Shown here: positions 1-7,821 of the stretch, piece by piece | Layout: each line of letters opens with the position of its first letter | Numbering within the stretch: the stretch's first letter is position 1 | NCBI GenBank assembly: GCA_905193755.1 | Contig: CAJJPX010000001.1 | Span: forward strand, 1-64,000 | DNA: 64,000 nucleotides | DNA from: an uncultured Clostridium sp. | Lineage (GTDB): Bacteria > Bacillota_I > Bacilli_A > RF39 > UBA660 | Direction of reading: 5' to 3' | Program-made: the position numbers and the translations under genes | The notes under the pieces: generated by a model | What the model was told of the DNA's origin: nothing | Database searches by the model: none | Seen by the model: the letters and a program-made list of their open reading frames with translations, nothing else

Positions 1-374
1 AAAATATATATAATTAAAGAATTAACCAAAAAAATAAGTGAAACTATATTACTTTTACTTTTGATTTTTTTTAAATCATAATCTAATGGTTCTTTTCTCG
101 ATATAATATATATATATGTTGTAAACTCAAGTTCCCAAGCAAAAAAACATACTAATACACTTTTAGAAATAAATTTATAAAAAAATGTATTCATGTCAAA
201 ATTTAATTTAAGTAAAATAAAACCAGTAATATCAAAAATTAAAGAAAACAACGTCGTAAGAAGTAAAAAAGTATATATTTTAGTTTCATAATTTTCAACA
301 CGTTTTTTAGAAAAATAGTATACTGATATAATAAATATAAAAATCAAACTTGAGATAGTAAAAAATATTCCCAT
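1..374 (-). CDS. Partial membrane protein, N-terminus only
   Basis: An open frame starts at an ATG at 374 behind a GAGGTG ribosome site and runs off the left edge, giving about 124 residues. The translation opens MGIFFTISSLIFIFIISVYY and contains about four hydrophobic segments separated by short charged loops (YFSKKRVENYETK, SRKEPLDYDLKKIKSKS). This resembles the membrane sensor half of some Firmicute GHKL-type histidine kinases, but no catalytic domain lies inside the window, so the function is open. It is on the same strand as the ligase gene upstream of it and is separated from it by that gene's terminator. Confidence 0.6.
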   Translation of the reverse strand, partial: MGIFFTISSLIFIFIISVYYFSKKRVENYETKIYTFLLLTTLFSLIFDITGFILLKLNFDMNTFFYKFISKSVLVCFFAWELEFTTYIYIISRKEPLDYDLKKIKSKSNIVSLIFLVNSLIIYI

Positions 375-427
375 AATATACACCTCTATTATCTAAGATA
401 ATAATAACATAATTAACAATTTATATA

Positions 428-456
428 AAGAAAAAAGTGTAAAAAATTACACTTTT
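428..456 (-). terminator. Rho-independent terminator of the AMP-ligase gene
   Basis: The stem AAAAGTGTAA/TTACACTTTT is followed on the minus strand by a T-rich tract. The TAA stop of the ligase gene lies inside the stem. Confidence 0.75.
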
Positions 457-2186
457 AAAGTTAAACTCTTTGCTTTTTCATCATCACTTTGTTGTAAAGG
501 CTTTGGATCTAACTTACCATTATCGGTTCTAGGTAAAGGCTCACAATGATACTCATAATAACGGGCTAGAGAACTTTCACCTAACGATGAACAAATAAGT
601 TTTTTTATTTTTGTTTCAAGAGCATTCACATCGACACCATCTTTAATATATATATGATATTTAGGAACAAATTGCAAATCAGAATCCTTAATCTTAGTAA
701 CTGCAATTTCTTCAACTTCAGGTAGCTTACCAACCATGTTCTCAATTTCTTGTGGATAGATATTATCAATTCCGCACACAAACTGTCTTTTTAGTCTATC
801 AACATAAATTAACTCACCATTAGCATTTTGTACTACTATATCTCCCGTATTAAAATATTCACCACACATAACCTCTTCGGTTTCCTTTGGATTATTGTGA
901 TACCCTTTCATCATAGAAGGACCTTTTAACAGCAAAAGTCCTTTTTCTCCTATTTTAACATCTTCAAATGTTATTGGATCAACTATTCGCATTTCTAAAC
1001 CAGGAATTAAATTTCCAATTGTTCCATCAGTATTATTTTTTCCTTTTTTTAGAGATACAGTACCCCAAAATTCTGTCATACCCAAGCCATTCCAAACACC
1101 ATACTGGCAACCATAATGTTCTAATATAGTTTTAGCAACTTGTTCAGTATCATTATATAATTTTTCACCACCGGAACAAAAGCATTTTAAGTTTGAAAAA
1201 TTAAACTCTTTTGAAGAAGATTTATCTAAGGATTCTTTAATTAATTTAATATAACTATCAAAATCTACTTTTCCAGATTCAATAGGCAAATTTAATTTAC
1301 TTAATATATAATCATTTAAATATTTGATATGAATTGGTCCACAATAAACCGCAGAAGGTTGTAATCTTTTTAACTCAGATACAAAATCTTTTGGAAATCC
1401 TTTTATTGTTAAAGCAGCTTCTAAATTGTTACATAAAGCCGTTTGTAATGATATATTACCAAAAGCTATATTAACTGGAATATTTACCATAAAAACTTCG
1501 CCTGGATTTAATGGTGAGAATCTAGATACAGAATAAACTACAGAATTTAATCCATTTTCTTTTAAATCTACACCTTTATGAACACCAGTACTTCCACCTG
1601 TAAATAAAATATGTGAGACATCATCCGGATTAAAAGTTTTTTCAACAAATTCATCACTATTTCCACCTCTATTTACCACACTTTTTAAAGAATGTGAAGG
1701 ATTTAACGTGAAATTTCCTGATATCATATTTTTTAAATTATATAAAGCCTTTAATGGTAAATTATCAACTGATTCCAATGGAGAAAAAAGAAGGTAATCA
1801 GCATCTAAATCTTGTATTTTTTTACTAGCTTTTCGTATATTTCTATAGGAACCATTTATGCTTATTATCATTTTTGGTTTTATTAACTCAAGATCCTGTT
1901 TCATTTTATACTCATTTTGCATAGCCATCAAAGGAACAATTATTGCACCAATTCTATTTAACGCATATAGTATGTAAACCGTTTCTGGAGTATTAGCAGC
2001 AGAAACACATATCAAATCACCTTTTCTTACGCCTTTTTTGTATAAAGCCCTAGCATATTCATCTATTCTTTGATGTAATTCTTCATATGTTATTTTTAAA
2101 TTACCAAAAGTCAAAGCAGTATAATCCATATACTTTTTGTTTTGTTCTAACATATAATCATACATTGAACAATTTGGTTTTTCCAT
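447..2186 (-). CDS. AMP-binding acyl-adenylating ligase (ANL superfamily)
   Basis: This 579-residue protein has the hallmarks of adenylate-forming acyl-CoA/acyl-ACP synthetases. The nucleotide loop ILFTGGSTGVHKG lies near residue 194, GLGMTEFWG matches the A5 motif, YFNTGD matches A7, and PRTDNGKLDP near the C-terminus carries the usual catalytic lysine. The expected reaction is ATP-dependent activation of a carboxylic acid to an acyl-AMP and then transfer to a thiol; the substrate cannot be read from sequence. AAGGGGTG precedes the ATG. It stands alone between a terminator and the divergent XRE gene, so context does not name a pathway. Fatty acids are the most common substrate in such isolated cases (inference). 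Confidence 0.85.
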   Translation of the reverse strand: MEKPNCSMYDYMLEQNKKYMDYTALTFGNLKITYEELHQRIDEYARALYKKGVRKGDLICVSAANTPETVYILYALNRIGAIIVPLMAMQNEYKMKQDLELIKPKMIISINGSYRNIRKASKKIQDLDADYLLFSPLESVDNLPLKALYNLKNMISGNFTLNPSHSLKSVVNRGGNSDEFVEKTFNPDDVSHILFTGGSTGVHKGVDLKENGLNSVVYSVSRFSPLNPGEVFMVNIPVNIAFGNISLQTALCNNLEAALTIKGFPKDFVSELKRLQPSAVYCGPIHIKYLNDYILSKLNLPIESGKVDFDSYIKLIKESLDKSSSKEFNFSNLKCFCSGGEKLYNDTEQVAKTILEHYGCQYGVWNGLGMTEFWGTVSLKKGKNNTDGTIGNLIPGLEMRIVDPITFEDVKIGEKGLLLLKGPSMMKGYHNNPKETEEVMCGEYFNTGDIVVQNANGELIYVDRLKRQFVCGIDNIYPQEIENMVGKLPEVEEIAVTKIKDSDLQFVPKYHIYIKDGVDVNALETKIKKLICSSLGESSLARYYEYHCEPLPRTDNGKLDPKPLQQSDDEKAKSLTLKV

Positions 2187-2246
2187 ACATACACCCCTTA
2201 TTCGCCTAGATTATAACATTTTTGATACTTAATTTAAAGATTTATA

Positions 2247-2275
2247 TTGACAAAATGTATCATCTTTGTTACAAT
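2247..2275 (+). promoter_or_regulatory. Sigma-A promoter of the XRE gene, predicted leaderless
   Basis: TTGACA (2247-2252) and TACAAT (2270-2275) are separated by exactly 17 bases. The ATG that fits the gene is at 2285, nine bases after the -10 box, so transcription should start at or within about two bases of the start codon. No ribosome site is present. Confidence 0.75.
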
Positions 2276-2284
2276 ATTAGCCAT

Positions 2285-2572
2285 ATGAAGAAGATGTATG
2301 ACTATATTAACTATATTGAGGTAGATAAAACACCTGAAGAATTATATAAAGAATTTATTAAAGATTTTGTATCTTTCAGAAAGGAAAATAATCTAACTCA
2401 AGAATTATTAAGTTTATATTCTAAAGTAAACAGAGTCAAAATAGCACGTATAGAAAGTGATATGCATAGTCCTACTATTAAAGCTATGATTGATATCTTA
2501 GGACCTTTAGGATACACTCTTAAAATTGAAAAAGTTAATAAAAAGAAGAAAAAGGAGAATAAAGACTGTTAA
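2285..2572 (+). CDS. XRE-family helix-turn-helix regulator
   Basis: A 95-residue DNA-binding protein. The segment LTQELLSLYSKVNRVKIARIE, followed by PTIKAMIDILGPLGYTLKI, is a classic XRE/Cro-type helix-turn-helix with its supporting helices, and the tail is lysine-rich. I chose the ATG at 2285 over an in-frame ATG at 2222 because the longer form would be encoded across its own promoter. The layout resembles orphan HigA-type antitoxins, but no toxin gene sits beside it; the convergent neighbour is a GNAT acetyltransferase. It is likely an autoregulating transcription factor (inference). Confidence 0.8.
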   Translation: MKKMYDYINYIEVDKTPEELYKEFIKDFVSFRKENNLTQELLSLYSKVNRVKIARIESDMHSPTIKAMIDILGPLGYTLKIEKVNKKKKKENKDC

Positions 2573-2592
2573 ATTTAACAGCCTTTATTTTT
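2559..2592. terminator. Bidirectional terminator between XRE and GNAT genes
   Basis: A 14-bp imperfect stem (AATAAAGACTGTTA with TAACAGCCTTTATT), with a T-run on the plus side, overlaps the stop codons of both convergent genes. Confidence 0.75.
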
Positions 2593-3001
2593 TGATCCAA
2601 ACATATACTCCATCTTGATTCTCTGGTTTATATTTCATTCCACATTTAACATAGAATTCTCTATTACCATAAGTAGGAGTTGCTTCTAATTGAAATTGTT
2701 CTCCTGGACTTAATACATCTTCTATTCTTTTTAATAAATGAGTTACTACTAATTTACCATAACCACTCTTTTGATAATCAGGATGCACTAATATATCAGA
2801 AAGTACTCCTTTAGCACTATAGTCACCTACTACTCTGCCACATGCAATACATTTATCATCTTTTATAATAGATACCATACACATAGTATTTTTAAGTGCT
2901 CTTTCAAGTTGTTCAATTGAAAGTAACTTCCAACCTAAACATTCTCTTAAAGAATATAAATCTTCAGCACTTAAACTATTAACTATTTTAATATCATTCA
3001 T
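2585..3001 (-). CDS. GNAT-family N-acetyltransferase
   Basis: A 138-residue single-domain acetyltransferase. Motif A of the GNAT fold is visible as LSDILVHPDYQKSGYGKLVV, where the QKSGYG turn binds the pyrophosphate of acetyl-CoA. YGNREFYVKCGMKYKP is the usual C-terminal motif B. The acceptor could be a small molecule or a protein; nothing in sequence or context decides it. The gene is convergent with the XRE regulator and shares its terminator, and it is divergent from a NUDIX gene. Confidence 0.85.
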   Translation of the reverse strand: MNDIKIVNSLSAEDLYSLRECLGWKLLSIEQLERALKNTMCMVSIIKDDKCIACGRVVGDYSAKGVLSDILVHPDYQKSGYGKLVVTHLLKRIEDVLSPGEQFQLEATPTYGNREFYVKCGMKYKPENQDGVYVWIKK

Positions 3002-3089
3002 ACTATAACTCCTTATTCACTTAAAAATATAATAACATATTTTTGATTTTATATTTAAAAAATGATAAAATAATTAAGGAGAATAAAAT

Positions 3090-3518
3090 ATGAAAACGAT
3101 TAAAATAGGAAATAAGTTCAAAGAAAAGCATGGATTTAGAGAAACATGTTTTGGTATTGTAGTAAAAGACAATAAATTATTGGTAGTATACGACCAAAAG
3201 CATAATCAATATTCTTTAGTAGGTGGTGGAATAGATAATGGCGAAACACACGAAGAAACATTAAAAAGAGAATTTATAGAAGAAATCGGAGCTACTATTA
3301 AAAGTATAATACCATTTATAACAATAGATTGTTTTTGGTTAGCAGGTGGTGACTACCCGATGGAATCTTTAGCAAACTTTTATATATTAGAAATAGATGA
3401 ATTTAAAGAAATTAAACATGAGAGCGAATATAAATATATAGATATTAACAAAGTGGATTTACCTCTTCCTTATCAAAAAGAAGCAATAAAACTATTTATA
3501 AAAAAATATAAAAAGTAA
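3090..3518 (+). CDS. NUDIX hydrolase
   Basis: 142 residues with a complete NUDIX box: GGGIDNGETHEETLKREFIE followed by EIGA fits GX5EX7REUXEEXGU. Such enzymes hydrolyse nucleoside diphosphates linked to another group, using metal held by the REXXEE glutamates. The substrate is not predictable here. AAGGAG precedes the ATG. It converges with a second NUDIX gene across a shared terminator; the two proteins are only distantly similar, so this looks like a small NUDIX cluster rather than a recent tandem duplication. Confidence 0.85.
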   Translation: MKTIKIGNKFKEKHGFRETCFGIVVKDNKLLVVYDQKHNQYSLVGGGIDNGETHEETLKREFIEEIGATIKSIIPFITIDCFWLAGGDYPMESLANFYILEIDEFKEIKHESEYKYIDINKVDLPLPYQKEAIKLFIKKYKK

Positions 3519-3545
3519 TTTCATGATTTTGAAATTACTTTTTTA
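3511..3545. terminator. Bidirectional terminator between two NUDIX genes
   Basis: The stem AAAAGTAATTTC/GAAATTACTTTT has an eight-base loop and T-runs on both strands. It overlaps both stop codons. Confidence 0.8.
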
Positions 3546-3931
3546 ATTATATTCTTAGCATTTATATCATAATTATCAATATCATTTAAATCAATATATC
3601 TAATTTCATAATAATTTTCAGGTGTCATTCTCTCTAACTCTTCTCCACTTAACTTTGGTGTACCACTAACTATTTTACATAAGAAATAATTAGCTATGGT
3701 ATCATCATATTCTTCGGTACCTAAAAATTTAACAACTTCTATATCTACATTAAATTCTTCCTTAAGTTCACGAATAACATTTTCTTCTAAAGTTTCACCT
3801 TCTTCAAGGCCTCCACCAGGTATCACATAATACTCTTTAACAGTACCATCGCTCTTTATTTTTCTTCTAAACATCGTAAGTAGTTTATTATCATCTATAA
3901 TGATTGCTCTTGAACTAACTCTTTTTTCCAT
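3521..3931 (-). CDS. NUDIX hydrolase with altered box
   Basis: 136 residues. The box GGGLEEGETLEENVIRELKE followed by EFNV keeps the catalytic RELKEE, but the usual glycine near the end of the motif is Asn (EEFN for EEXG). The start overlaps the stop of the upstream Ham1-type gene as TAATG, with GGAGG inside that gene's last codons, so the two are translationally coupled. House-cleaning of damaged nucleotides by the pair is a reasonable inference from this coupling. It ends in TGA, inside a terminator. Confidence 0.85.
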   Translation of the reverse strand: MEKRVSSRAIIIDDNKLLTMFRRKIKSDGTVKEYYVIPGGGLEEGETLEENVIRELKEEFNVDIEVVKFLGTEEYDDTIANYFLCKIVSGTPKLSGEELERMTPENYYEIRYIDLNDIDNYDINAKNIIKKVISKS

Positions 3932-4497
3932 TAATCCTCCAACTTATTATTATCTTCTAAATATTTAATTAATTGATTATATCCAGTATCATTCCATAAT
4001 TTAAGTCTCTCTTCATCTTCAAAACAAGCTAGTGTCTTATCTTTACCTTTTGGTATAAATATAAAGTCCCAACACCATCCATGTTCTCCTTCTTTCTTTA
4101 AAGAAATCTCTCCTTCAGTTATAGAAACAAAAGAAACAGGATCTTTACCATATTCACAAAAAGCAAGTGCTTGAACAAATTTAGCTTTTCTGTTTTTTAC
4201 ACCTTTCATTAATTTTAAAATCGCATCTTCACCTAAAGTATCTTGAACATAATGAGTATAAGGTCCAGGAAATCCACCTAAACCATCAATCATAATACCA
4301 GTATCATTCTTAACAACATTTGCTTTTAGTTTCTCACTTGCCCATTTTGCAGAATATCTTGCAACTTCTTCTACTGAATCAGCTTGTATCTCTATAGTAT
4401 CCATTTTCACGTTATTCACAATAATACCCTTTGGTTCTAAGAATTCTTTTGCTTGAGCTATTTTAGCCCAATTACCAGTTACTAACGTTATTTTCAT
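3931..4497 (-). CDS. Non-canonical purine NTP pyrophosphatase (Ham1/RdgB family)
   Basis: 188 residues. The N-terminal TGNWAK loop matches the TGNXXK nucleotide site of ITPases, and NDTGIMIDGLGGFPGPYTHY matches the conserved D-G-L-G-G-PG-Y segment with its metal-binding acid. These enzymes remove dITP, ITP and XTP from the nucleotide pool by cleaving them to monophosphate and pyrophosphate. The form is closer to the archaeal/eukaryotic branch than to E. coli RdgB (judged by eye). Coupling with the following NUDIX gene supports a nucleotide-sanitation role. Confidence 0.85.
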   Translation of the reverse strand: MKITLVTGNWAKIAQAKEFLEPKGIIVNNVKMDTIEIQADSVEEVARYSAKWASEKLKANVVKNDTGIMIDGLGGFPGPYTHYVQDTLGEDAILKLMKGVKNRKAKFVQALAFCEYGKDPVSFVSITEGEISLKKEGEHGWCWDFIFIPKGKDKTLACFEDEERLKLWNDTGYNQLIKYLEDNNKLED

Positions 4498-4513
4498 GTT
4501 ATCTTCACCTCTT

Positions 4514-4576
4514 TTAAATATTTTTAATTTTATCTTTTACACTTATATCATAACAATCTATTTCTTTTAAATCAAT
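4514..4576 (-). pseudogene. Remnant of a third NUDIX gene (C-terminus only)
   Basis: Twenty codons plus TAA read IDLKEIDCYDISVKDKIKNI. This is recognisably related to the C-terminus of the NUDIX protein encoded at 3521-3931 (IDLNDIDNYDINAKNIIKKV). No start codon or NUDIX box precedes it; the gltX terminator lies directly upstream. It looks like the tail left by deletion of a paralogue. Confidence 0.5.
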
Positions 4577-4577
4577 A

Positions 4578-4600
4578 CAAAAGACTGCATAAGCAGTCCA
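4578..4600 (-). terminator. Terminator of gltX
   Basis: GACTGC-TTAT-GCAGTC is followed by TTTTG on the minus strand, just after the gltX stop codon. Confidence 0.7.
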
Positions 4601-6247
4601 TTATATTAAATTAATTCTTCTTAAGATTTCTTCTTTTTCTAAAAGTTTTAATATTTCATATAAATCAGGTGTATTAGACTTAGTAGTAACAGCAACTCTA
4701 ATTACTGTACTTATATCAGCTACACTGCCCTTATAATTTTCAGGATTCTTTTTATAATCTTTAATATTTGATGCATAACCTAATTCATCACACATAGTTT
4801 TAACTTTATTAAACCAAGTATCTTTGTCATCATTAATATCATAATATTTATCCATATAAACATTTAATATATCTTTAATAGTATCCTTATCTGTTATATT
4901 CTTCCATTCATATTCTCTATCTTTAGAATCGAATATATCATTATACATATACCAAATCAAACTTTCAATCATACTATAATATACTATATCTTTACGAGGT
5001 TTTTCTTGTTCTCTCTCGATATTTAAAATACTTTCATAATACTCAGGATTCTTTTCTATTAATGCTTTTAATGATTCACTATGTTCTTTAGACCATTCAT
5101 AACTATCAAGATATAAATCATGAGCACTCATCTTAGATATTATATCTTTAGAAATATTATTAAGTTTTTCTAAATCATATAATGCCCCACTTGAAGACAT
5201 TTTTTCAGGATTATATTGAAAATCAGTCCATGGAAGATTAGGATTTTCTCTATGCCATTCTTCATAATTAGAATTTATTATTGTCATTAATGACTCTATA
5301 ACAGCAAGTCTAGGATATCCAAGATCAGTATAATAACTCATAGATGCTTCAGGGTCTTTACGTTTACTAATCTTTCTAATACTGTTTCCTTCTTTTTTAA
5401 TAATTAATGGTGTATGAATATAATTGTATCTTGGTCTATCAAATCCAAAAGCATCAAATAATTCTACGTGTTTAGGAGCACTACTTAACCATTCTTCACC
5501 ACGAATAATATGACTTGTTCCCATTAGATAATCATCTACTACATGAGCAAAATGATATGTAGGAAGTAAGTTATCACTCTTCATAATAACAATATCTTCA
5601 TCATTCTCAGATAACTCTAAATCACCTTTAACTAAATCTTTAAATTTAAACTTACGTTCAAAGTCACCATTAGATTTAAATCTAATTACATAGTCTTTAC
5701 CATCTTTAATATTTTGAATCATCTCATCTACTGATAGATTTCTACATTTAGCATACTTTCCATAATAACCAGTTCTTTGCTTCTTATGTTCTTGCATAAC
5801 TCTTAATTCATCTAATGTTTCTTTAGTACAAAAACATGGATAAGCACGACCTATTTCTATTAAATATTTAATAAATGCATGATATATTTCTTTTCTTTCA
5901 CTTTGTACATATGGCCCATATTCGCCAACAGTCTTACCATCAAGTTCATACTCGTCTGGCACTAATCCATAATACATAAGTGCCTTCTTAATTAATTCAA
6001 CAGCCTCTTTAACTTCTCTTTTTTGATCAGTATCTTCTATTCTAAGATAAAATACTCCATTATTATTTTTAGCAATTAAATAATCAATTATAGCTTGATA
6101 TATTCCACCAATATGAACATATCCAGTAGGACTAGGAGCAAATCTAGTAACTACTCTATCTCTTCTATTAGGATACATATTTTCATAATCCTTAATACTT
6201 TTAGTTATATTAGGGAATATCAAATCAGCTAAATCTTTATTTGTCAT
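4601..6247 (-). CDS. gltX: Glutamate--tRNA ligase
   Basis: This class I aminoacyl-tRNA synthetase charges tRNA-Glu. RFAPSPTGYVHIGG carries the HIGH-equivalent at residues 45-48, LRIEDTDQKR is diagnostic of the Glu enzyme, and KISKRKDPEAS is the KMSKS-equivalent. At 548 residues it is longer than the usual 470-490, with about 30 extra residues before the catalytic core and a larger C-terminal half. Such long forms occur in Mollicutes-like lineages. Whether it also charges tRNA-Gln cannot be told, since neither gatCAB nor glnS is in the window. Confidence 0.93.
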   Translation of the reverse strand: MTNKDLADLIFPNITKSIKDYENMYPNRRDRVVTRFAPSPTGYVHIGGIYQAIIDYLIAKNNNGVFYLRIEDTDQKREVKEAVELIKKALMYYGLVPDEYELDGKTVGEYGPYVQSERKEIYHAFIKYLIEIGRAYPCFCTKETLDELRVMQEHKKQRTGYYGKYAKCRNLSVDEMIQNIKDGKDYVIRFKSNGDFERKFKFKDLVKGDLELSENDEDIVIMKSDNLLPTYHFAHVVDDYLMGTSHIIRGEEWLSSAPKHVELFDAFGFDRPRYNYIHTPLIIKKEGNSIRKISKRKDPEASMSYYTDLGYPRLAVIESLMTIINSNYEEWHRENPNLPWTDFQYNPEKMSSSGALYDLEKLNNISKDIISKMSAHDLYLDSYEWSKEHSESLKALIEKNPEYYESILNIEREQEKPRKDIVYYSMIESLIWYMYNDIFDSKDREYEWKNITDKDTIKDILNVYMDKYYDINDDKDTWFNKVKTMCDELGYASNIKDYKKNPENYKGSVADISTVIRVAVTTKSNTPDLYEILKLLEKEEILRRINLI

Positions 6248-6331
6248 AATTCCACCTCTTTAATAAATTAAATTATATACTATTTTACTATTTAAAACAA
6301 TAACTTCCATTCAAAATAATATTAATAGCAA

Positions 6332-6362
6332 TAAAAAACTAGTTATATTTCAAACTAGTATT
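6332..6362 (-). terminator. Terminator of the decayed SipW-type gene
   Basis: ACTAGTT and AACTAGT form a stem followed by a TTTTTT run on the minus strand. Confidence 0.7.
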
Positions 6363-6365
6363 ATT

Positions 6366-6797
6366 TTAACCTATTCTAAATGCAGGAGAAACACCAATTG
6401 CAGTAGTAGCAATATTTGCATAATAATGACCATTATATCCCATATTTAAAAATCCAGCAGCATCACTATTAAGTCTTTTACAAGTTCCTTCAATAACTAA
6501 TTCATTATTTATAATATTATTAGTAAGTTCTTGCCATACTAAACTATAGTTAGCATTAGCTGTTCCTGTATTCTTCACCGATACCGTTTTTTCATAAGTA
6601 TCACCTGGAAAAGCATTATCAATACTTATAGTATCTGTATCAGTATAAGTAAGTCTTAAATCTCCTGTTTGTACATATTGCTTTTTAGCATTATCATTAC
6701 CCTCTATAATAGTACTAAACCAAGCATATGATATACCTAACATAACAGTTAAACAAATCATAATAATTGTTATATAAAGTAACTTCTTATCTTTTAT
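6366..6797 (-). pseudogene. Decayed SipW-type surface protein, internal deletion and ATA start
   Basis: The N-terminal half matches the TasA/camelysin-like domain of the genes at 33772 and 44792 (SYAWFS, VQTGDLRLTYTD, PGDTYEKTVSVKNTG, YSLVWQELTN, EGTCKRLN). It then jumps directly to the last 30 or so residues of the same family, ending GVSPAFRIG, so some 250 residues in between are missing. The position homologous to the family's start codon (MKDKK) reads ATA at 6795-6797 behind a GGGG ribosome site. The next ATG, at 6761, would cut into the signal peptide. The frame is otherwise open and a terminator follows. It could still make a short secreted peptide from the ATA; decay is more likely. 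Confidence 0.7.
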
Positions 6798-6812
6798 GAA
6801 ATCCCCTACTCA

Positions 6813-6846
6813 ATAAAAAAGACAATACTAAAATATAATACTGTCT
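6813..6846 (-). terminator. Terminator of the small membrane-protein gene
   Basis: The stem AGACAGTATT with AGTATTGTCT (G-U pairs included) is followed by TTTTTTATTG on the minus strand. Confidence 0.65.
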
Positions 6847-6854
6847 AACGTAGT

Positions 6855-7094
6855 TTATCTTACATTTATTATAACTAAGATGAATACAACACTTAGAACA
6901 ACTATTAATGAAAGTAAACAATAATCAGTTATTTTCATCATCTTTCTTTTTTTAGTAACAACTGGTTCTTCTTCAATAACTGTTTTTTCAATTATTGGTT
7001 CCATTTTTATTGTATTTAATAATTCTTCTTCTTTTCTAATTTGTTCATCTATATCTATAATAGCAGTAGTTTCAAACATAGTTTCACTATCCAT
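6855..7094 (-). CDS. Small tail-anchored membrane protein of unknown function
   Basis: 79 residues. The first 48 are acidic and probably helical (IDIDEQIRKEEELLNTIK), then come a KKRKMMK basic patch and one C-terminal membrane helix (DYCLLSLIVVLSVVFILVII) ending in NVR. By the positive-inside rule the soluble part is cytoplasmic. I recognise no family. It lies between its own terminator and the divergent tRNA-Ser promoter, so it is a single-gene unit. Confidence 0.6.
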   Translation of the reverse strand: MDSETMFETTAIIDIDEQIRKEEELLNTIKMEPIIEKTVIEEEPVVTKKRKMMKITDYCLLSLIVVLSVVFILVIINVR

Positions 7095-7162
7095 CTAATT
7101 CACTTCCTCTATCTTTATAAGACAATAATATCAAAATTTGACACATATTACAAGTTTTTTTC

Positions 7163-7191
7163 TTGACTTATTTAAATTATTAGGTTATTAT
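7163..7191 (+). promoter_or_regulatory. Promoter of tRNA-Ser
   Basis: TTGACT (7163-7168), a 17-base spacer and TATTAT (7186-7191) lie 15 bases before the mature tRNA. Confidence 0.75.
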
Positions 7192-7206
7192 TTATATGTG
7201 CCTTAT

Positions 7207-7297
7207 GGAGACATACTCAAGAGGCTGAAGAGGCGCCCCTGCTAAGGGTGTAGATCGGGAAACTGGTGCGAGAGTTCGAATCTCTCTGTCTCCGCCA
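7207..7297 (+). tRNA. tRNA-Ser (GCT anticodon)
   Basis: The acceptor stem GGAGACA pairs with TGTCTCC, the discriminator is G, and CCA is encoded. The anticodon loop CTGCTAA gives GCU, reading AGC/AGU. The long variable arm typical of serine tRNAs is present (GTAGATCGGGAAACTGGTGC), and the T arm reads GAGAG-TTCGAAT-CTCTC. It is a single-gene unit with its own promoter and terminator. Confidence 0.95.
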
Positions 7298-7306
7298 TAA
7301 GAAATT

Positions 7307-7332
7307 AACTCAAGTTTACTTGAGTTTTTTTA
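7307..7332 (+). terminator. Terminator of tRNA-Ser
   Basis: AACTCAAGT-TT-ACTTGAGTT is followed by a T-run ten bases after CCA. Confidence 0.8.
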
Positions 7333-7343
7333 TTTTATATAAA

Positions 7344-7370
7344 AGAAAAAATAGAGTTTCCTCTATTTTA
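7344..7370 (-). terminator. Terminator of the protease/cohesin-like operon
   Basis: AAAATAGAG-GAAA-CTCTATTTT is followed by further T on the minus strand. The TAG stop of the lipoprotein gene is inside the stem. Confidence 0.75.
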
Positions 7371-7821
7371 ATTCACAAGTAAATTCATTACTCTTCAATT
7401 CTTCAATTACATCTTTTAATTTGTATTTAGAATTAAAATATATAGTAGATAAATCATTATAAGTAAACACTTTATCTCTTTCATCATTAGAAGCATTACT
7501 AAAGTCCATATCTTCATAAACATTTATTAATTTATTATTAACTTTATAATTAAATTCAATTATTTTATGCATTGAATAGTTATTATTCTTACTTTGAAGA
7601 GATTCATTTAAAGTATCTATTTTTTTATAACCACTATCTGTTAACCTATATGTTACAGCTGAATTAACTTTCTTTATTTTCCTATTTGAAAAAGTTAAAT
7701 TCATTTCTATATTATATTCATAATCATCTGTTTTAGATTCTTTTGTACAAGTATATTGCTTAGTACAACCACACATAAGTAATAATACTAAAACTAAACT
7801 AAATATTCTTTTTATTTCCAT
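7363..7821 (-). CDS. Lipoprotein of unknown function
   Basis: 152 residues with a lipoprotein signal: a hydrophobic stretch FSLVLVLLLM followed by the lipobox MCGC, so the mature protein should begin at a lipidated cysteine near residue 19. The rest is a soluble, probably beta-rich domain (YNIEMNLTFSNRKIKKVN) with two further cysteines that could form a disulfide. It overlaps the preceding gene by ten bases and is last in the operon with the dockerin protease, so a cell-surface role beside that system is likely. No specific family recognised. Confidence 0.7.
   Translation of the reverse strand: MEIKRIFSLVLVLLLMCGCTKQYTCTKESKTDDYEYNIEMNLTFSNRKIKKVNSAVTYRLTDSGYKKIDTLNESLQSKNNNYSMHKIIEFNYKVNNKLINVYEDMDFSNASNDERDKVFTYNDLSTIYFNSKYKLKDVIEELKSNEFTCELK

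Noticed and set aside
2285..3001. XRE regulator and GNAT as a toxin-antitoxin pair
   Set aside because: The genes are convergent and separated by a bidirectional terminator, whereas TacT-type GNAT toxins are co-transcribed with their antitoxin.
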